Source: B8-G4 sp033720735
GTDB taxonomy: Bacteria; Bacteroidota; Bacteroidia; Chitinophagales; Saprospiraceae
NCBI GenBank assembly: GCA_033720735.1
Contig: JAWWBX010000019.1
Location: 1 to 26,074 of the forward strand
DNA length: 26,074 nucleotides
Direction of reading: 5' to 3'
Positions 1 through 8,929 of this stretch are shown here, one piece after another. The notes under the pieces are model-generated. The model searched no databases. It saw only the letters and a program-made list of their open reading frames with translations, and had not been told where the DNA came from. Numbering within the stretch: the stretch's first letter is position 1; each line of letters starts with the position of its first letter. A program made the translations under genes and the position numbers.

Positions 1-3000
1 CAGATCCAGATCAACGTGATCCCGTTGGATAGCATGGACCGCCAGGAGGCGATCTGTGCAGGTGACACCATCATTGTGAATGGCGTCGCATATACCGAAG
101 CAGGCATGTATGTCGACACGATTGCGGCACTTACGGGTTGCGATACGATCCTCAATCTCTCAGTGACCGTTTACGATATTCCCGAGGAAACCGTGACCAC
201 CGAAGCATGCTTTGGTGAAAGCGTCACCGTCAATAATGTCACGTACAGCGAGAGTGGCACCTACTACGATACCATACCCGGAGGTGCCATCACCGGCTGC
301 GACAGTACACTCGTGATTGAAGTGACGATCCATGATTCGATTCCACTCGATATTGCCGGGGTTCAGCTGGTATGCGATGGCGACAGTACTGTTTTCGATG
401 CCGGCCCGGGATACGTCAATTATAGCTGGTCGACGGGTGCGACGAGCCAGGCGATCACCGTTTCAACCGAAGGCTCCTATTCTGTCACGGTTACTGATTT
501 GAATGGATGTACCCAGGAGGCCACGAAGGATCTCGAAGTCACCGGCAATCCGGTTGTTGACATCGGCGGCCCGGACGGGTTCTGTCCGCTGCAATCGATC
601 GTCCTTGACGCCGGATCTGGGTTTGACGGATATACCTGGACCACAGGCGAGACATCGCAAACGATCACGGTTGATACGCCGGGTGTGTACGGGGTAACTG
701 TTACACTGGCAGGGTGCACAGGCGAAGACAGCAAGGTGGTCGAGGCGTTTGAAGTGCCACCGCTGGTTGTCTCTCCCGACACGTCGGTGTGCATTGGCGA
801 GACTGTCGTGCTGCTCGCCGGTGATGGATTCGCAACCTACGAGTGGTCAAATGGAGACGTTGGGCAGGCCACGACGGTGACCAATCCTGGCACGTACATG
901 GTGACAGCCACCACTGCTGATGGCTGTGAAGCTGTCGACCAGGTCACAGTGAACAACTTTGCGGATCCGGCAGTCGATATCACAGGACCGCTGAGCATCT
1001 GCCCTGGAGATACCGTTCTGCTTGAAGCCTCCTCCGGATTCGTCGACTATACCTGGTCGACCGGCAGCACTGATTCTGTGATCCAGGTCACGGCACCTGG
1101 TGCCTACTCCCTCACTGTGACTGATATCAACGGCTGCACGGCCATTGACGGGGTGCTGGTGCAAGGTCTCCAGCCCGAGCAACCCGCGATCGCTGGTCCC
1201 ACCCAGATCTGCGAAGGTGCCTCTGGTGTGCTGACGGTGGCTGGCACGTTTACAGCGTACAACTGGTCGACCGGCGAGACCACCCCGACGATCACTATTA
1301 CCACTGGAGGCGACTATTTCGTTACAGTGACCGACGACAACGGATGCACCGCCACCGATGGTATTACGGTGGAAAGCCTGCAAGTGTTGCAACCGGATAT
1401 TACCGGGCCGGATGATTTCTGCGAGGGAGAATCAGTCATCCTGAATGCCGGGCCAGGGTTTGGTCTCTATGTCTGGAATACCGGTGACTCCGGGCAGATC
1501 CTGCAGGTCAACACCGGTGGGCTGTATGTCGTAACCGTGACCGATGCCAATGGTTGTACAGGAATGGATAGCATCGGCGTAACTGAAAATCCATTGCCGG
1601 AGGTGACCCTCACCGGACCTAACGACCTGTGTACTGGTGACTTCCTGCAGCTTTCGGTGCTTGAATCATATCCGTCGTACTTATGGTCAACGGGGGCAAC
1701 GACCCAGTCGATTACGGTGACTACTGGTGGGCTGTATGTCGTGACCGTGACCGATGCGGAAGGATGTACATCGGAAGCACTGCATCTCGTGTCGGAGCAC
1801 AATCCCGAAGTGACGATCAATGGCGTATCGACGATTTGCCAGGGCGATAGTGCAGTGCTCATCGCAACCGCAGGATTTGTCTCATACCAGTGGTCGACCG
1901 GCGCGACCACCCCAAGCATCGAAACAGACGCTGCCGGCAACTATGGCGTGACCGTAACAGATGCCTTTGGTTGCACGGCAACTGCCGAACTGGACGTCAC
2001 GGTCGAACCAAATCTGAACGTCATCATTGCCGGCAATGAAAAACTCTGCGAAGGTGGCGATGTCACCCTCTCGGTCCCGACCGGATTTGCGGGTTACAAC
2101 TGGAGTACCGGCGAGACCACCAACGAGATCACGGTCGACGAGGTGGGCACCTATTCCGTGACGGTCACCAGTGCTGCGGGATGCACGGGAACGGCGTCGG
2201 TGGAAGTGGTTGAATCCACCGAGGATCCACTCGATCCGGTCATCGTCAATCCTCTGTGTGGTGAAGATGCCGCTATTCTCGATGCAGGACCAGGTTACGC
2301 CTCGTACCAGTGGTCAGATGGGAGCACAACGCAAATTGCGCTCGTAGACCAGCCGGGCGTATACGGTATCACCGTCACCACGGCCGACGGTTGTATTTAC
2401 GAAGACCAGCTCGACGTGGTCTTCTTCGAACCCATCGTCCCGGTGATCAACGGGGCGAATATCCTGTGCGGAGGCGAACCGGTCGAACTCTCCATCTCCG
2501 GACCGTTCAATGAAATACTGTGGTCTACAGGCGAATCGAGCTTTACGATTGAAGTGACTGCCGGAGGCACTTACTCTGTGACGACAACCGATGTCAATGG
2601 ATGCACGGCTGAAAGCGCTATCGCGATCAACGAATCACCTGTACCGGTGGTAGAGATTGAGGGCAACCCGGAATTCTGTGCCGATAGCAGCACCACCCTG
2701 GATGCCGGACCGGGATTCGCCTCGTATACGTGGTCCGACGGCAGCAATGGACAAACGCTGGTTGTTACCGGATCCGATACGTATTCGGTGACCGTCACCA
2801 ATGCTGCCGGTTGTTCAGCGGAAGATGTCTTTGAAGTCACCGAACGGCCCCCGGTCGAGCCAGAGCTCGATCCGATCGCAGAGGTCTGCGTGGGAGGCAC
2901 CGTTGAATTGGACGCAGGACCAGGTTATGTCTCGTACCTGTGGTCGACTGGTCAGGCTGGCCAGGTCATTGAAGTGTCTGCTGCCGGCACGTATACGGTC

Positions 3001-6000
3001 ACCGTCGTGGATGACTTTGGCTGTGTCGGTGAGGCGTCGGTAGACGTCAGCGATTATGAGATCTCCGCATTTATTTCGGGGCCGACCGGGGTTTGTCCTG
3101 GCGAAAGTGCCGTCCTGACCGTGCCCGGCGTGTGGGTGTCCTATCTCTGGTCAACCGGGCAAACAAACTTCGAGATCACAGTATCCGTCGAGGGGATTTA
3201 TCGGGTGACGGTCACGGATCCTGACGGCTGTACTGCCACGGGTGAGTATGAATTCTTCGAGGTACCTCTCCCAACACCGACTTTGACGGGCGATACGGTC
3301 ATTTGCGATACGTTTGAGGTGACGACCCTGGAAGTCCTCGAAAACTACTTCCAATACGCGTGGTCGACCGGTGTCACAGGCGATGACGAGGAAGCGAAAT
3401 CTATCGAGGTCAACCAACCGGGGATCTATGTGGTAACGGTCACCGACGACCGGGGCTGCACTGCGACGACGTCAATCCAGGTCGTGGAAGCAGTCGATGA
3501 TCTGGCAATCACCGGACCGCAGAGCATTTGTATTGGCAGTGAAGGCACACTCGATGCAGGTACGGGATACGCCTCGTATCAATGGTCAGATGGATCCTCC
3601 GGCCAGACTTTGATCGTAGTGGCAGCGGGCATATACAGTGTCACCGTCACCTCCCAGGATGGGTGTACGTATGTCGATTCGGCCATGGTCGATGTTAGCG
3701 ACGAGCTGGTGCCGGTGATCAGTGGTCCTGATGTTCTATGCGCAGGTGACGTCATCGTGCTCGATGTCGGTGGCGGCTATACGACCTATAGCTGGTCAAC
3801 AGGCGCCAGCGATCGGGATATCGACGTAGATAGTGCCGGCGTTTACAGTGTCACCGTGACAGATGCTTCGGGATGCTCTGGAGAAACGTCGATTACCGTC
3901 GGTGAGGTTGATCCTGTCGTGGAGATCGACGGCGACCCCGAGATCTGTGTGGGTGATACCAGTGTCCTGCTGGCCTCTCCTGGATTCGTGAGTTACGCCT
4001 GGTCGAATGGATCGAATGACAGCATCACGATCGCAACAACAGGTGATCTCTACCAGGTTACGGTGACAGATGCCAACGGTTGTACGGCGACGAATGCGTT
4101 TGCAGTGACGGCCAACCAGGCAGAGGTGCCGGTCATCTCGGGCCCCAACCAGATCTGCGACGGGGATGTGGCCATTCTCGACGCCGGCAGTGGATATGTC
4201 CTCTATCAGTGGTCGAACGGCGAGACAGGCCAGGTGATCGATGCCGATACCAGTGGAGTGTATCAGGTCGTCGTCACTGATGCCAATGGCTGTACCGCAG
4301 ACGCAAGTTTCGTGCTTGCCGTCATCGGCAGCGAAGCATTGAGCCAGGAGGTGGAGATCTGCGAGGGACAGACCTATACCATTGGCAGCTCGGTCTATGA
4401 CTCGCCCGGTATCTACTACGACACCCTGACCTCCGTAGCTGGTTGCGACAGCATTGTCGAGACCATCCTGGACGTAGTTCCCGAGATTCGTGATAGCACC
4501 TATGCCACGATCTGCGACGGAGAGTCTTATCCATTCAGCGGTGGATTCGTGAGCATCGCCGGGTTCTACAGCGACACGCTGATGAGTTCCGGAGGTTGTG
4601 ACAGTATCATTACCCTTGATCTGGATGTCATCATCGCAATGGATACGACCGTAACTCCGCAGATCTGCGAGGGAGACAGCATTTTCCTCGGGGGCGCCTG
4701 GCAGACCGAGTCCGGGACGTACGTCGATATGCTCATGTCACAGGAGGGCTGCGACAGCCTGTTGGTCACCTCCATTCTCACGGTCTCTGATGAGATCGAG
4801 ATCGATGTCTTCCCTGTGCTTTGCCCGGGCGATTCTCTCTACGGCATACCGATCTTCAACGACACACTGATCACTCGGACATTTATGACCGCCAGCGGGT
4901 GCGACAGCACGGTGCACAGTTACGTAGAGGTCGGAGAAGTGTACTTTGAAGTGATCGACCGCACGATCTGCGAAGGCGACAGCGTCTGGACCGGTTCACA
5001 GTGGATCACCCAGACCGATACGATCACCGAGTCATTCCTTACTGCGGATGGTTGTGACAGCACGATCATGTACCGTGTCCTGGTAGTCGACACTGTGCTG
5101 CAGATCATTGAGCGGACCATCTGTGCAGGAGACAGTATCCTGATCGACGGGGTCTGGCAGACCGATCCGGGCATCTACTCCACCACCTACCTGGGACCGA
5201 ATGGCTGTGACAGCACCGTCGTGGTGATGCTGGAGACCCGCGCCTGCCTGGTCAATGTGATCGGCTCGTCCGTGCCTTGTCCGGGCGATACTTCCGGAAA
5301 TCTGACGATCGAAATTGCTGGTCTCGACCTGCCGGTCTTCTTTACCTGGTCATCGGTGGATAGCTCGGCAATGGGCGATGGCGTGTTCGTCAACTACGAT
5401 CCGGTGACGATCAATGGTCTTGGTGCCGGCTTCTATGTGATCACTCTGCAAGACACGACCGGGTTCTTTAGCCAGGACACAGTCCAGATCACGGAGCCTT
5501 CTGCGATCATCGCGACGATCGACGTAAATACGACCATAGATTGTCCGGGCTCGGGTGTCGGCTTTGTCGAGGTTGATGTGAGCGGAGGCACCCCTGGCTA
5601 TACCTTCACATGGTCAAATGGTGCGACAAGTGAAGATCCCGGACCGCTGGGTATTGGCACATACACGGTGACCATCACCGACCTGTTGGGTTGTAACGTG
5701 ATCGATACAGTCACTGTCGATGACTCCCCAACTCCGGAGTTTGAGCCGTTTGTGCTGGATGTATCATGCGGAGGTGAAATGGATGGCAGTATCCTGGTTG
5801 AGACCATCGTGGAGGTCAGACCACCGTATCTCTATTCGATTGACGGGTTCACCTTCCAGGAGGACAATGTGTTCAACAATCTCGGTGCGGGATCCTATAC
5901 GATCACGATCCGTGACTCCCTCGGATGTACCTATCAATTGTCTTCGGTGATCGTTGAGGAGCCGGACGAACTGGAACTGTATGTGATTCCGCGCGACACG

Positions 6001-6501
6001 ATCGAGCTGGGGGATAGTGTGCAACTCTTCGTCGATGCCAATTTCGACATCGTCGCCATCGAATGGGAACCGGGCACGGGGCTGAGCTGTACGGATTGTG
6101 TCGATCCGTGGGCTTCACCGAAAGATGACCAGGTCTATATGGTGACAGCGTGGGATGAAAACGGTTGTTCTGCCCAGGCGATCGTCGTGATCAATGTGCG
6201 GAAGGACCGCAACATCTACATTCCAAATGTCTTCTCACCAAATGGAGATGGTATCAACGACTTCTTTACCGCGTATGGCGGCGAGCAGGTCAAGGAGATC
6301 GTCGAGCTGGAGCTGTTTGATCGCTGGGGTGAGCTGGTCTTCCGCACCGAACATATTCCGATCAGCGAGCCTGAACTCGGATGGGACGGCTTCTTCCGAA
6401 ACGATATTATGAATCCCGCTGTGTTTGTCTACGTGATCAAGATCTGCTGGGTCGATGGGTACGAAGGCATTTTTGCCGGGGACGTCACATTGATCCGCTA
6501 G
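1..6501 (+). CDS. Giant repeat-rich secreted adhesin-like protein, T9SS type B (5' partial)
   Basis: The reading frame is open at the first base, so the start lies upstream and at least 2166 codons are present. From N to C: two copies of an 'ICxGD...GCDS' module (about 52-350), 19 copies of a roughly 70-aa beta-sandwich-like unit built around YxWSTG and VTVTDxxGCT (about 364-4320), six more GCDS modules (4357-5220), three SprB-like repeats (about 5270-5960), a short linker, and a CHU_C/gliding-motility-associated C-terminal domain from 6211 (IPNVFSPNGDGINDFF ... GDVTLIR). The last domain is the known signal for type IX secretion and cell-surface attachment in Bacteroidota, so the protein is predicted to be exported and surface-bound. 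A role in adhesion, gliding or matrix formation is inference from the SprB-like and Ig/PKD-like architecture; no enzymatic domain is visible. A TTG-N17-TATCTTGC promoter follows the stop, so the next gene is probably transcribed separately. Confidence 0.93.
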   Translation, partial: QIQINVIPLDSMDRQEAICAGDTIIVNGVAYTEAGMYVDTIAALTGCDTILNLSVTVYDIPEETVTTEACFGESVTVNNVTYSESGTYYDTIPGGAITGCDSTLVIEVTIHDSIPLDIAGVQLVCDGDSTVFDAGPGYVNYSWSTGATSQAITVSTEGSYSVTVTDLNGCTQEATKDLEVTGNPVVDIGGPDGFCPLQSIVLDAGSGFDGYTWTTGETSQTITVDTPGVYGVTVTLAGCTGEDSKVVEAFEVPPLVVSPDTSVCIGETVVLLAGDGFATYEWSNGDVGQATTVTNPGTYMVTATTADGCEAVDQVTVNNFADPAVDITGPLSICPGDTVLLEASSGFVDYTWSTGSTDSVIQVTAPGAYSLTVTDINGCTAIDGVLVQGLQPEQPAIAGPTQICEGASGVLTVAGTFTAYNWSTGETTPTITITTGGDYFVTVTDDNGCTATDGITVESLQVLQPDITGPDDFCEGESVILNAGPGFGLYVWNTGDSGQILQVNTGGLYVVTVTDANGCTGMDSIGVTENPLPEVTLTGPNDLCTGDFLQLSVLESYPSYLWSTGATTQSITVTTGGLYVVTVTDAEGCTSEALHLVSEHNPEVTINGVSTICQGDSAVLIATAGFVSYQWSTGATTPSIETDAAGNYGVTVTDAFGCTATAELDVTVEPNLNVIIAGNEKLCEGGDVTLSVPTGFAGYNWSTGETTNEITVDEVGTYSVTVTSAAGCTGTASVEVVESTEDPLDPVIVNPLCGEDAAILDAGPGYASYQWSDGSTTQIALVDQPGVYGITVTTADGCIYEDQLDVVFFEPIVPVINGANILCGGEPVELSISGPFNEILWSTGESSFTIEVTAGGTYSVTTTDVNGCTAESAIAINESPVPVVEIEGNPEFCADSSTTLDAGPGFASYTWSDGSNGQTLVVTGSDTYSVTVTNAAGCSAEDVFEVTERPPVEPELDPIAEVCVGGTVELDAGPGYVSYLWSTGQAGQVIEVSAAGTYTVTVVDDFGCVGEASVDVSDYEISAFISGPTGVCPGESAVLTVPGVWVSYLWSTGQTNFEITVSVEGIYRVTVTDPDGCTATGEYEFFEVPLPTPTLTGDTVICDTFEVTTLEVLENYFQYAWSTGVTGDDEEAKSIEVNQPGIYVVTVTDDRGCTATTSIQVVEAVDDLAITGPQSICIGSEGTLDAGTGYASYQWSDGSSGQTLIVVAAGIYSVTVTSQDGCTYVDSAMVDVSDELVPVISGPDVLCAGDVIVLDVGGGYTTYSWSTGASDRDIDVDSAGVYSVTVTDASGCSGETSITVGEVDPVVEIDGDPEICVGDTSVLLASPGFVSYAWSNGSNDSITIATTGDLYQVTVTDANGCTATNAFAVTANQAEVPVISGPNQICDGDVAILDAGSGYVLYQWSNGETGQVIDADTSGVYQVVVTDANGCTADASFVLAVIGSEALSQEVEICEGQTYTIGSSVYDSPGIYYDTLTSVAGCDSIVETILDVVPEIRDSTYATICDGESYPFSGGFVSIAGFYSDTLMSSGGCDSIITLDLDVIIAMDTTVTPQICEGDSIFLGGAWQTESGTYVDMLMSQEGCDSLLVTSILTVSDEIEIDVFPVLCPGDSLYGIPIFNDTLITRTFMTASGCDSTVHSYVEVGEVYFEVIDRTICEGDSVWTGSQWITQTDTITESFLTADGCDSTIMYRVLVVDTVLQIIERTICAGDSILIDGVWQTDPGIYSTTYLGPNGCDSTVVVMLETRACLVNVIGSSVPCPGDTSGNLTIEIAGLDLPVFFTWSSVDSSAMGDGVFVNYDPVTINGLGAGFYVITLQDTTGFFSQDTVQITEPSAIIATIDVNTTIDCPGSGVGFVEVDVSGGTPGYTFTWSNGATSEDPGPLGIGTYTVTITDLLGCNVIDTVTVDDSPTPEFEPFVLDVSCGGEMDGSILVETIVEVRPPYLYSIDGFTFQEDNVFNNLGAGSYTITIRDSLGCTYQLSSVIVEEPDELELYVIPRDTIELGDSVQLFVDANFDIVAIEWEPGTGLSCTDCVDPWASPKDDQVYMVTAWDENGCSAQAIVVINVRKDRNIYIPNVFSPNGDGINDFFTAYGGEQVKEIVELELFDRWGELVFRTEHIPISEPELGWDGFFRNDIMNPAVFVYVIKICWVDGYEGIFAGDVTLIR
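364..4320 (+). repeat. 19 tandem ~210-nt coding repeats (WS[T/N/D]G / GCT module)
   Basis: The tryptophan codons of the WSTG-type motif fall at 427, 637, 844, 1054, 1264, 1474, 1684, 1891, 2101, 2311, 2521, 2731, 2941, 3148, 3361, 3583, 3793, 4000 and 4210. Twelve of the 18 gaps are exactly 210 nt; the others are 207, 213 or 222, always whole codons. Each unit runs roughly: xICxGDxxxLDAGxGY, then YxWSTGxTxQxIxV, then GxYxVTVTDxxGCT. Every copy has one cysteine near its start and one in the GC[T/S/E/I/V] motif. This resembles Ig/PKD-like surface modules common in Bacteroidota. Confidence 0.92.
4357..5220 (+). repeat. Six tandem ~153-nt coding repeats (ICxGDS / GCDS module)
   Basis: The first cysteine codon of each copy is at 4360, 4513, 4666, 4822, 4969 and 5122, giving steps of 153, 153, 156, 147 and 153 nt (about 51 aa). 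Each copy opens with [I/L]C[E/D/P/A]G[D/Q/E][S/T] and closes with GCDS. Two more copies lie at the start of the window (about 52-350), so this family flanks the 70-aa family on both sides. Such modules are frequent in long Bacteroidota surface proteins; their function is not known to me. Confidence 0.88.
6211..6498 (+). other. Gliding-motility-associated C-terminal (CHU_C, T9SS type B sorting) domain
   Basis: This is the last ~96 residues of the giant protein. It opens with IPNVFSPNGDGINDFF, has the central FDRWGELVF core, a GWDG motif, an aromatic FVYVIK strand and the terminal GDVTLIR. These are the hallmark positions of the family (TIGR04131/PF13585), which directs type IX secretion in Bacteroidota. 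It is intact to the stop codon. Confidence 0.95.
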
Positions 6502-6506
6502 CACCC

Positions 6507-6534
6507 TTGGAGGCACGGACAATCGGTATCTTGC
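6507..6534 (+). promoter_or_regulatory. Bacteroidota-type promoter for the serine hydrolase
   Basis: TTG at 6507-6509 and TATCTTGC at 6527-6534 are separated by 17 nt and end 16 nt before the ATG at 6551. This resembles the Bacteroidota -33 TTTG / -7 TAnnTTTG consensus. The same TTG-N17-TATCTTG layout recurs before the DUF819 gene. No experimental start is known. Confidence 0.55.
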
Positions 6535-6550
6535 CGTAAACGATCTCCTG

Positions 6551-8047
6551 ATGAAACACATCTCTCTGATCTTCGTCATGGCCTGGGCATGGATCCTTCC
6601 CGGCACGTATGCACAGCTGGATACCGAGGCACTGGCAGAACTCGATGCCTATGTCAATCAAGCCTGTGAGGACTGGCGCGTGCCCGGCCTGAGCATGACG
6701 GTCGTGCAAGACGGCGACGTCGTGTATCAAACCAACTATGGAGTCCGAGCCGTGGGTGGTCAGGAAGTCAATGCACAGACCATCTTTTGCATCGGGTCGA
6801 CGACCAAGGCGATGACGGCCATGGCAATGGCCATGCTGGTGGACGACGGACTGCTCTCCTGGGACGACATGGTCGTTGACCATTTGCCCGACTTTCAACT
6901 CTATGATCCCCACATTACACGGGAGATGCGCGTCCGTGACTTGTTTACTCACAACCTCGGGATTGGCAATGCAGATCTCCTGTGGACCACCCTGGAGCTG
7001 CCGAGCGACGAGATCCTGCAGCGCATGCGCTATCTGGAGCCCTCCTATACCTTACGGGGTGGCTACACTTACCAGAACATCATGTACCTCGCCGCCGGAG
7101 AAATCATCGAGCGGATCAGCGGTTCGAGCTGGGCGTCGTTTATCGACCGGCGCATCTTTCAACCGTTAGGGATGGATCGCTCCTATCCCACGCGCGCCGC
7201 CTCATTGACGGAACGCAACCGGTCTACGCCGCACTTTGTGGTAGACGGTAAGATCCAAGTGATCACGGACCTCGATGCTGATCAAATCGCGCCCGCCGGT
7301 GCTGTGTGGTCGTGCATCGAGGATATGGCCAAGTGGGTCCAGTTCCTGCTCAACGATGGGATGGTCAATGGTGAGCGCCTGGTGAGTGCCAGGAATTTCG
7401 CTGAATTGTTTACACCGCAGATCATCATTCCGAAAGAGATGTTTTACCCGACCCATCGCCATACCAATCCTCATTGGACAACTTACGGGCTCGGATGGTT
7501 TCAGCATGATTACCAGGGCAGGGTTGTCCAGTTTCACACGGGCAGTCTGCCGGGCACGATTGCGATCATCGGACTCATCCCGGAGGAAGAACTCGGGGTG
7601 TACGTCCTGTCTAATCTCGACCACACTGAAGTACGGCATGCACTGATGTACAAAGTCTTTGATCTGGCAGCCGGTCACATGAACGGCCCTGACTGGAGCG
7701 CCCTTTTTCAAGACATGTACGAAGGGATCCGTACACGGCGTGACACGCGCAATGCACAACGCGCCCAGCGCCGCCTGGCCGGCACCACTCCACGGTTAGA
7801 CCTAGAATCGTATGCCGGAGATTACTATCATGACTATCTCGGAACGGTCAGTGTGACTGCGGACGATGGGCGTCTGACCATGTTTCTGGGCACCCGCTCT
7901 CTGCCACTGGAGCACTGGCAGCATGACACATTCCGGTGGAAGCTGGCCTCCTGGTCGGGCGATCTGTTTGTCAGCTTTGAAATCGACGCTGAAGGCAGGC
8001 TCAGCATGTCCCTGTTCGGTCGCGATCTGCGCAAGATCACGGATTAG
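6551..8047 (+). CDS. Secreted serine hydrolase, class C beta-lactamase family
   Basis: This 498-aa protein begins with a signal peptide (hydrophobic to about residue 20, ending TYAQ). The serine beta-lactamase/transpeptidase-like fold is shown by the three expected motifs: STTK at residues 83-86 (nucleophile Ser83, base Lys86), YQN at 174-176 and HTG at 329-331. The C-terminal ~100 residues resemble the DUF3471-type domain often attached to these enzymes. Family members include D-amino-acid peptidases, esterases and carboxypeptidases; true beta-lactam hydrolysis is rarer and cannot be claimed. It is probably periplasmic or extracellular. The ATG fits the signal peptide and lies behind a good promoter. 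Its stop overlaps the convergent methyltransferase by 11 bp. Confidence 0.92.
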   Translation: MKHISLIFVMAWAWILPGTYAQLDTEALAELDAYVNQACEDWRVPGLSMTVVQDGDVVYQTNYGVRAVGGQEVNAQTIFCIGSTTKAMTAMAMAMLVDDGLLSWDDMVVDHLPDFQLYDPHITREMRVRDLFTHNLGIGNADLLWTTLELPSDEILQRMRYLEPSYTLRGGYTYQNIMYLAAGEIIERISGSSWASFIDRRIFQPLGMDRSYPTRAASLTERNRSTPHFVVDGKIQVITDLDADQIAPAGAVWSCIEDMAKWVQFLLNDGMVNGERLVSARNFAELFTPQIIIPKEMFYPTHRHTNPHWTTYGLGWFQHDYQGRVVQFHTGSLPGTIAIIGLIPEEELGVYVLSNLDHTEVRHALMYKVFDLAAGHMNGPDWSALFQDMYEGIRTRRDTRNAQRAQRRLAGTTPRLDLESYAGDYYHDYLGTVSVTADDGRLTMFLGTRSLPLEHWQHDTFRWKLASWSGDLFVSFEIDAEGRLSMSLFGRDLRKITD

Positions 8048-8927
8048 CTGTGGTCGCATCGTAGCGCAAGACCAGTTGCATATACTGCAGAAGCCCCTGC
8101 TGATATGCGGACTGACGTGCGTTGCCACCCACCAGAAAGGTGCAGTAGCGTGACACTGGTGCCAGCAACCGGGCCACCGGGGCAATCAACCTGATCCAGC
8201 GATCGCGCGGCCGGTTGAGCCGCAAATAGCCGGTCAGGTCCCTCTGATCGAGCATGGAAAAGCCGTGTCGAACAGCCGTGTCGATGAAGTCAGCGACGCT
8301 GCACAGGCCGTAGCCCTGCCACCCATTCCTGAAGCGGTGCAGGATCTGCTTCTCGCGCTGATTGCCGGCCGGACGTCGGAGAAAGTCATCAAAGATCACC
8401 AGGCGTCCGTGGTGCGCCATCCGGCGTGACAACTGGGTGATGACTTCCGGCAAATCGGTGGCATGGATCAGGGATTCGATCGCAAATGCCAGGTGTACCT
8501 CGCCAAGATCTGCCGGCAGATTCAGAAATGAGCCAACCCGGATGGTGATCCGCCGTTCCAGCCCCGCACGCCGGACAGCCGCATGTCCCGCCACGGCCTG
8601 ACGCGGGCTGAGGGTAATCCCGGTGAACGTGACCGGTTCCCGTGTGTTGTCAGCAAGGTAGAGCAAACTCGCTCCAACGCCACATCCCAGATCGAGGACA
8701 TGACAGGGCTGCCCCCGCGGATCCAACTGGTGCAGGATCAGGGCGTGTTGAGCATGCATGGCCTCCGCGTAGGACATCTCAGGCCGCATAAACAGAGGCT
8801 GATGGATACTGCGCGTACCGCCGCCAGCCCCCAGCTTGAGAAATAGTTTCGTATTATCGTCGTAATAATCTCTTACCTTTTCCTCCAGCGCATTTGATCG
8901 TTCACGTTGCGTTTTTGGTGACTCCAT
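8037..8927 (-). CDS. SAM-dependent class I methyltransferase
   Basis: This is a 296-aa cytosolic Rossmann-fold methyltransferase. Motif I, VLDLGCGVGA, lies at residues 78-87, preceded by an N-terminal YYDDNTKLFLKLG segment like that of small-molecule and lipid methyltransferases (tocopherol/sterol/glycine-sarcosine type); the exact acceptor is unknown. The acidic motif after beta-2 is not obvious by eye. The ATG at 8927 is favoured because no other ATG precedes the conserved YYDDNT segment. Its start faces the sulfotransferase start only 2 bp away, so both promoters must lie within the opposite gene. That placement suggests, without proof, a role in the same pathway. The C-terminus overlaps the serine hydrolase by 11 bp, tail to tail. 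Confidence 0.85.
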   Translation of the reverse strand: MESPKTQRERSNALEEKVRDYYDDNTKLFLKLGAGGGTRSIHQPLFMRPEMSYAEAMHAQHALILHQLDPRGQPCHVLDLGCGVGASLLYLADNTREPVTFTGITLSPRQAVAGHAAVRRAGLERRITIRVGSFLNLPADLGEVHLAFAIESLIHATDLPEVITQLSRRMAHHGRLVIFDDFLRRPAGNQREKQILHRFRNGWQGYGLCSVADFIDTAVRHGFSMLDQRDLTGYLRLNRPRDRWIRLIAPVARLLAPVSRYCTFLVGGNARQSAYQQGLLQYMQLVLRYDATTANP

Positions 8928-8929
8928 TG

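Noticed and set aside
847..1392. 181-codon minus-strand open frame inside the giant gene
   Set aside because: It is antisense to a well-supported repeat region, has low-complexity shadow composition and no domain; similar shadows recur with the 210-nt period.
364..4320. Regular ~210-nt periodicity as a possible CRISPR or satellite array
   Set aside because: The units are protein-coding, with all length changes in whole codons and conserved amino acids; there are no short identical repeats with unique spacers.
6551..8047. Antibiotic resistance beta-lactamase
   Set aside because: The motifs define only the broad serine hydrolase family; the C-terminal DUF3471-like domain and context favour an esterase or peptidase.
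8894..8929. Upstream TTG start for the sulfotransferase
   Set aside because: It would extend the protein into the divergent methyltransferase gene and add a segment not typical of the family; ATG at 8930 gives the usual N-terminus.
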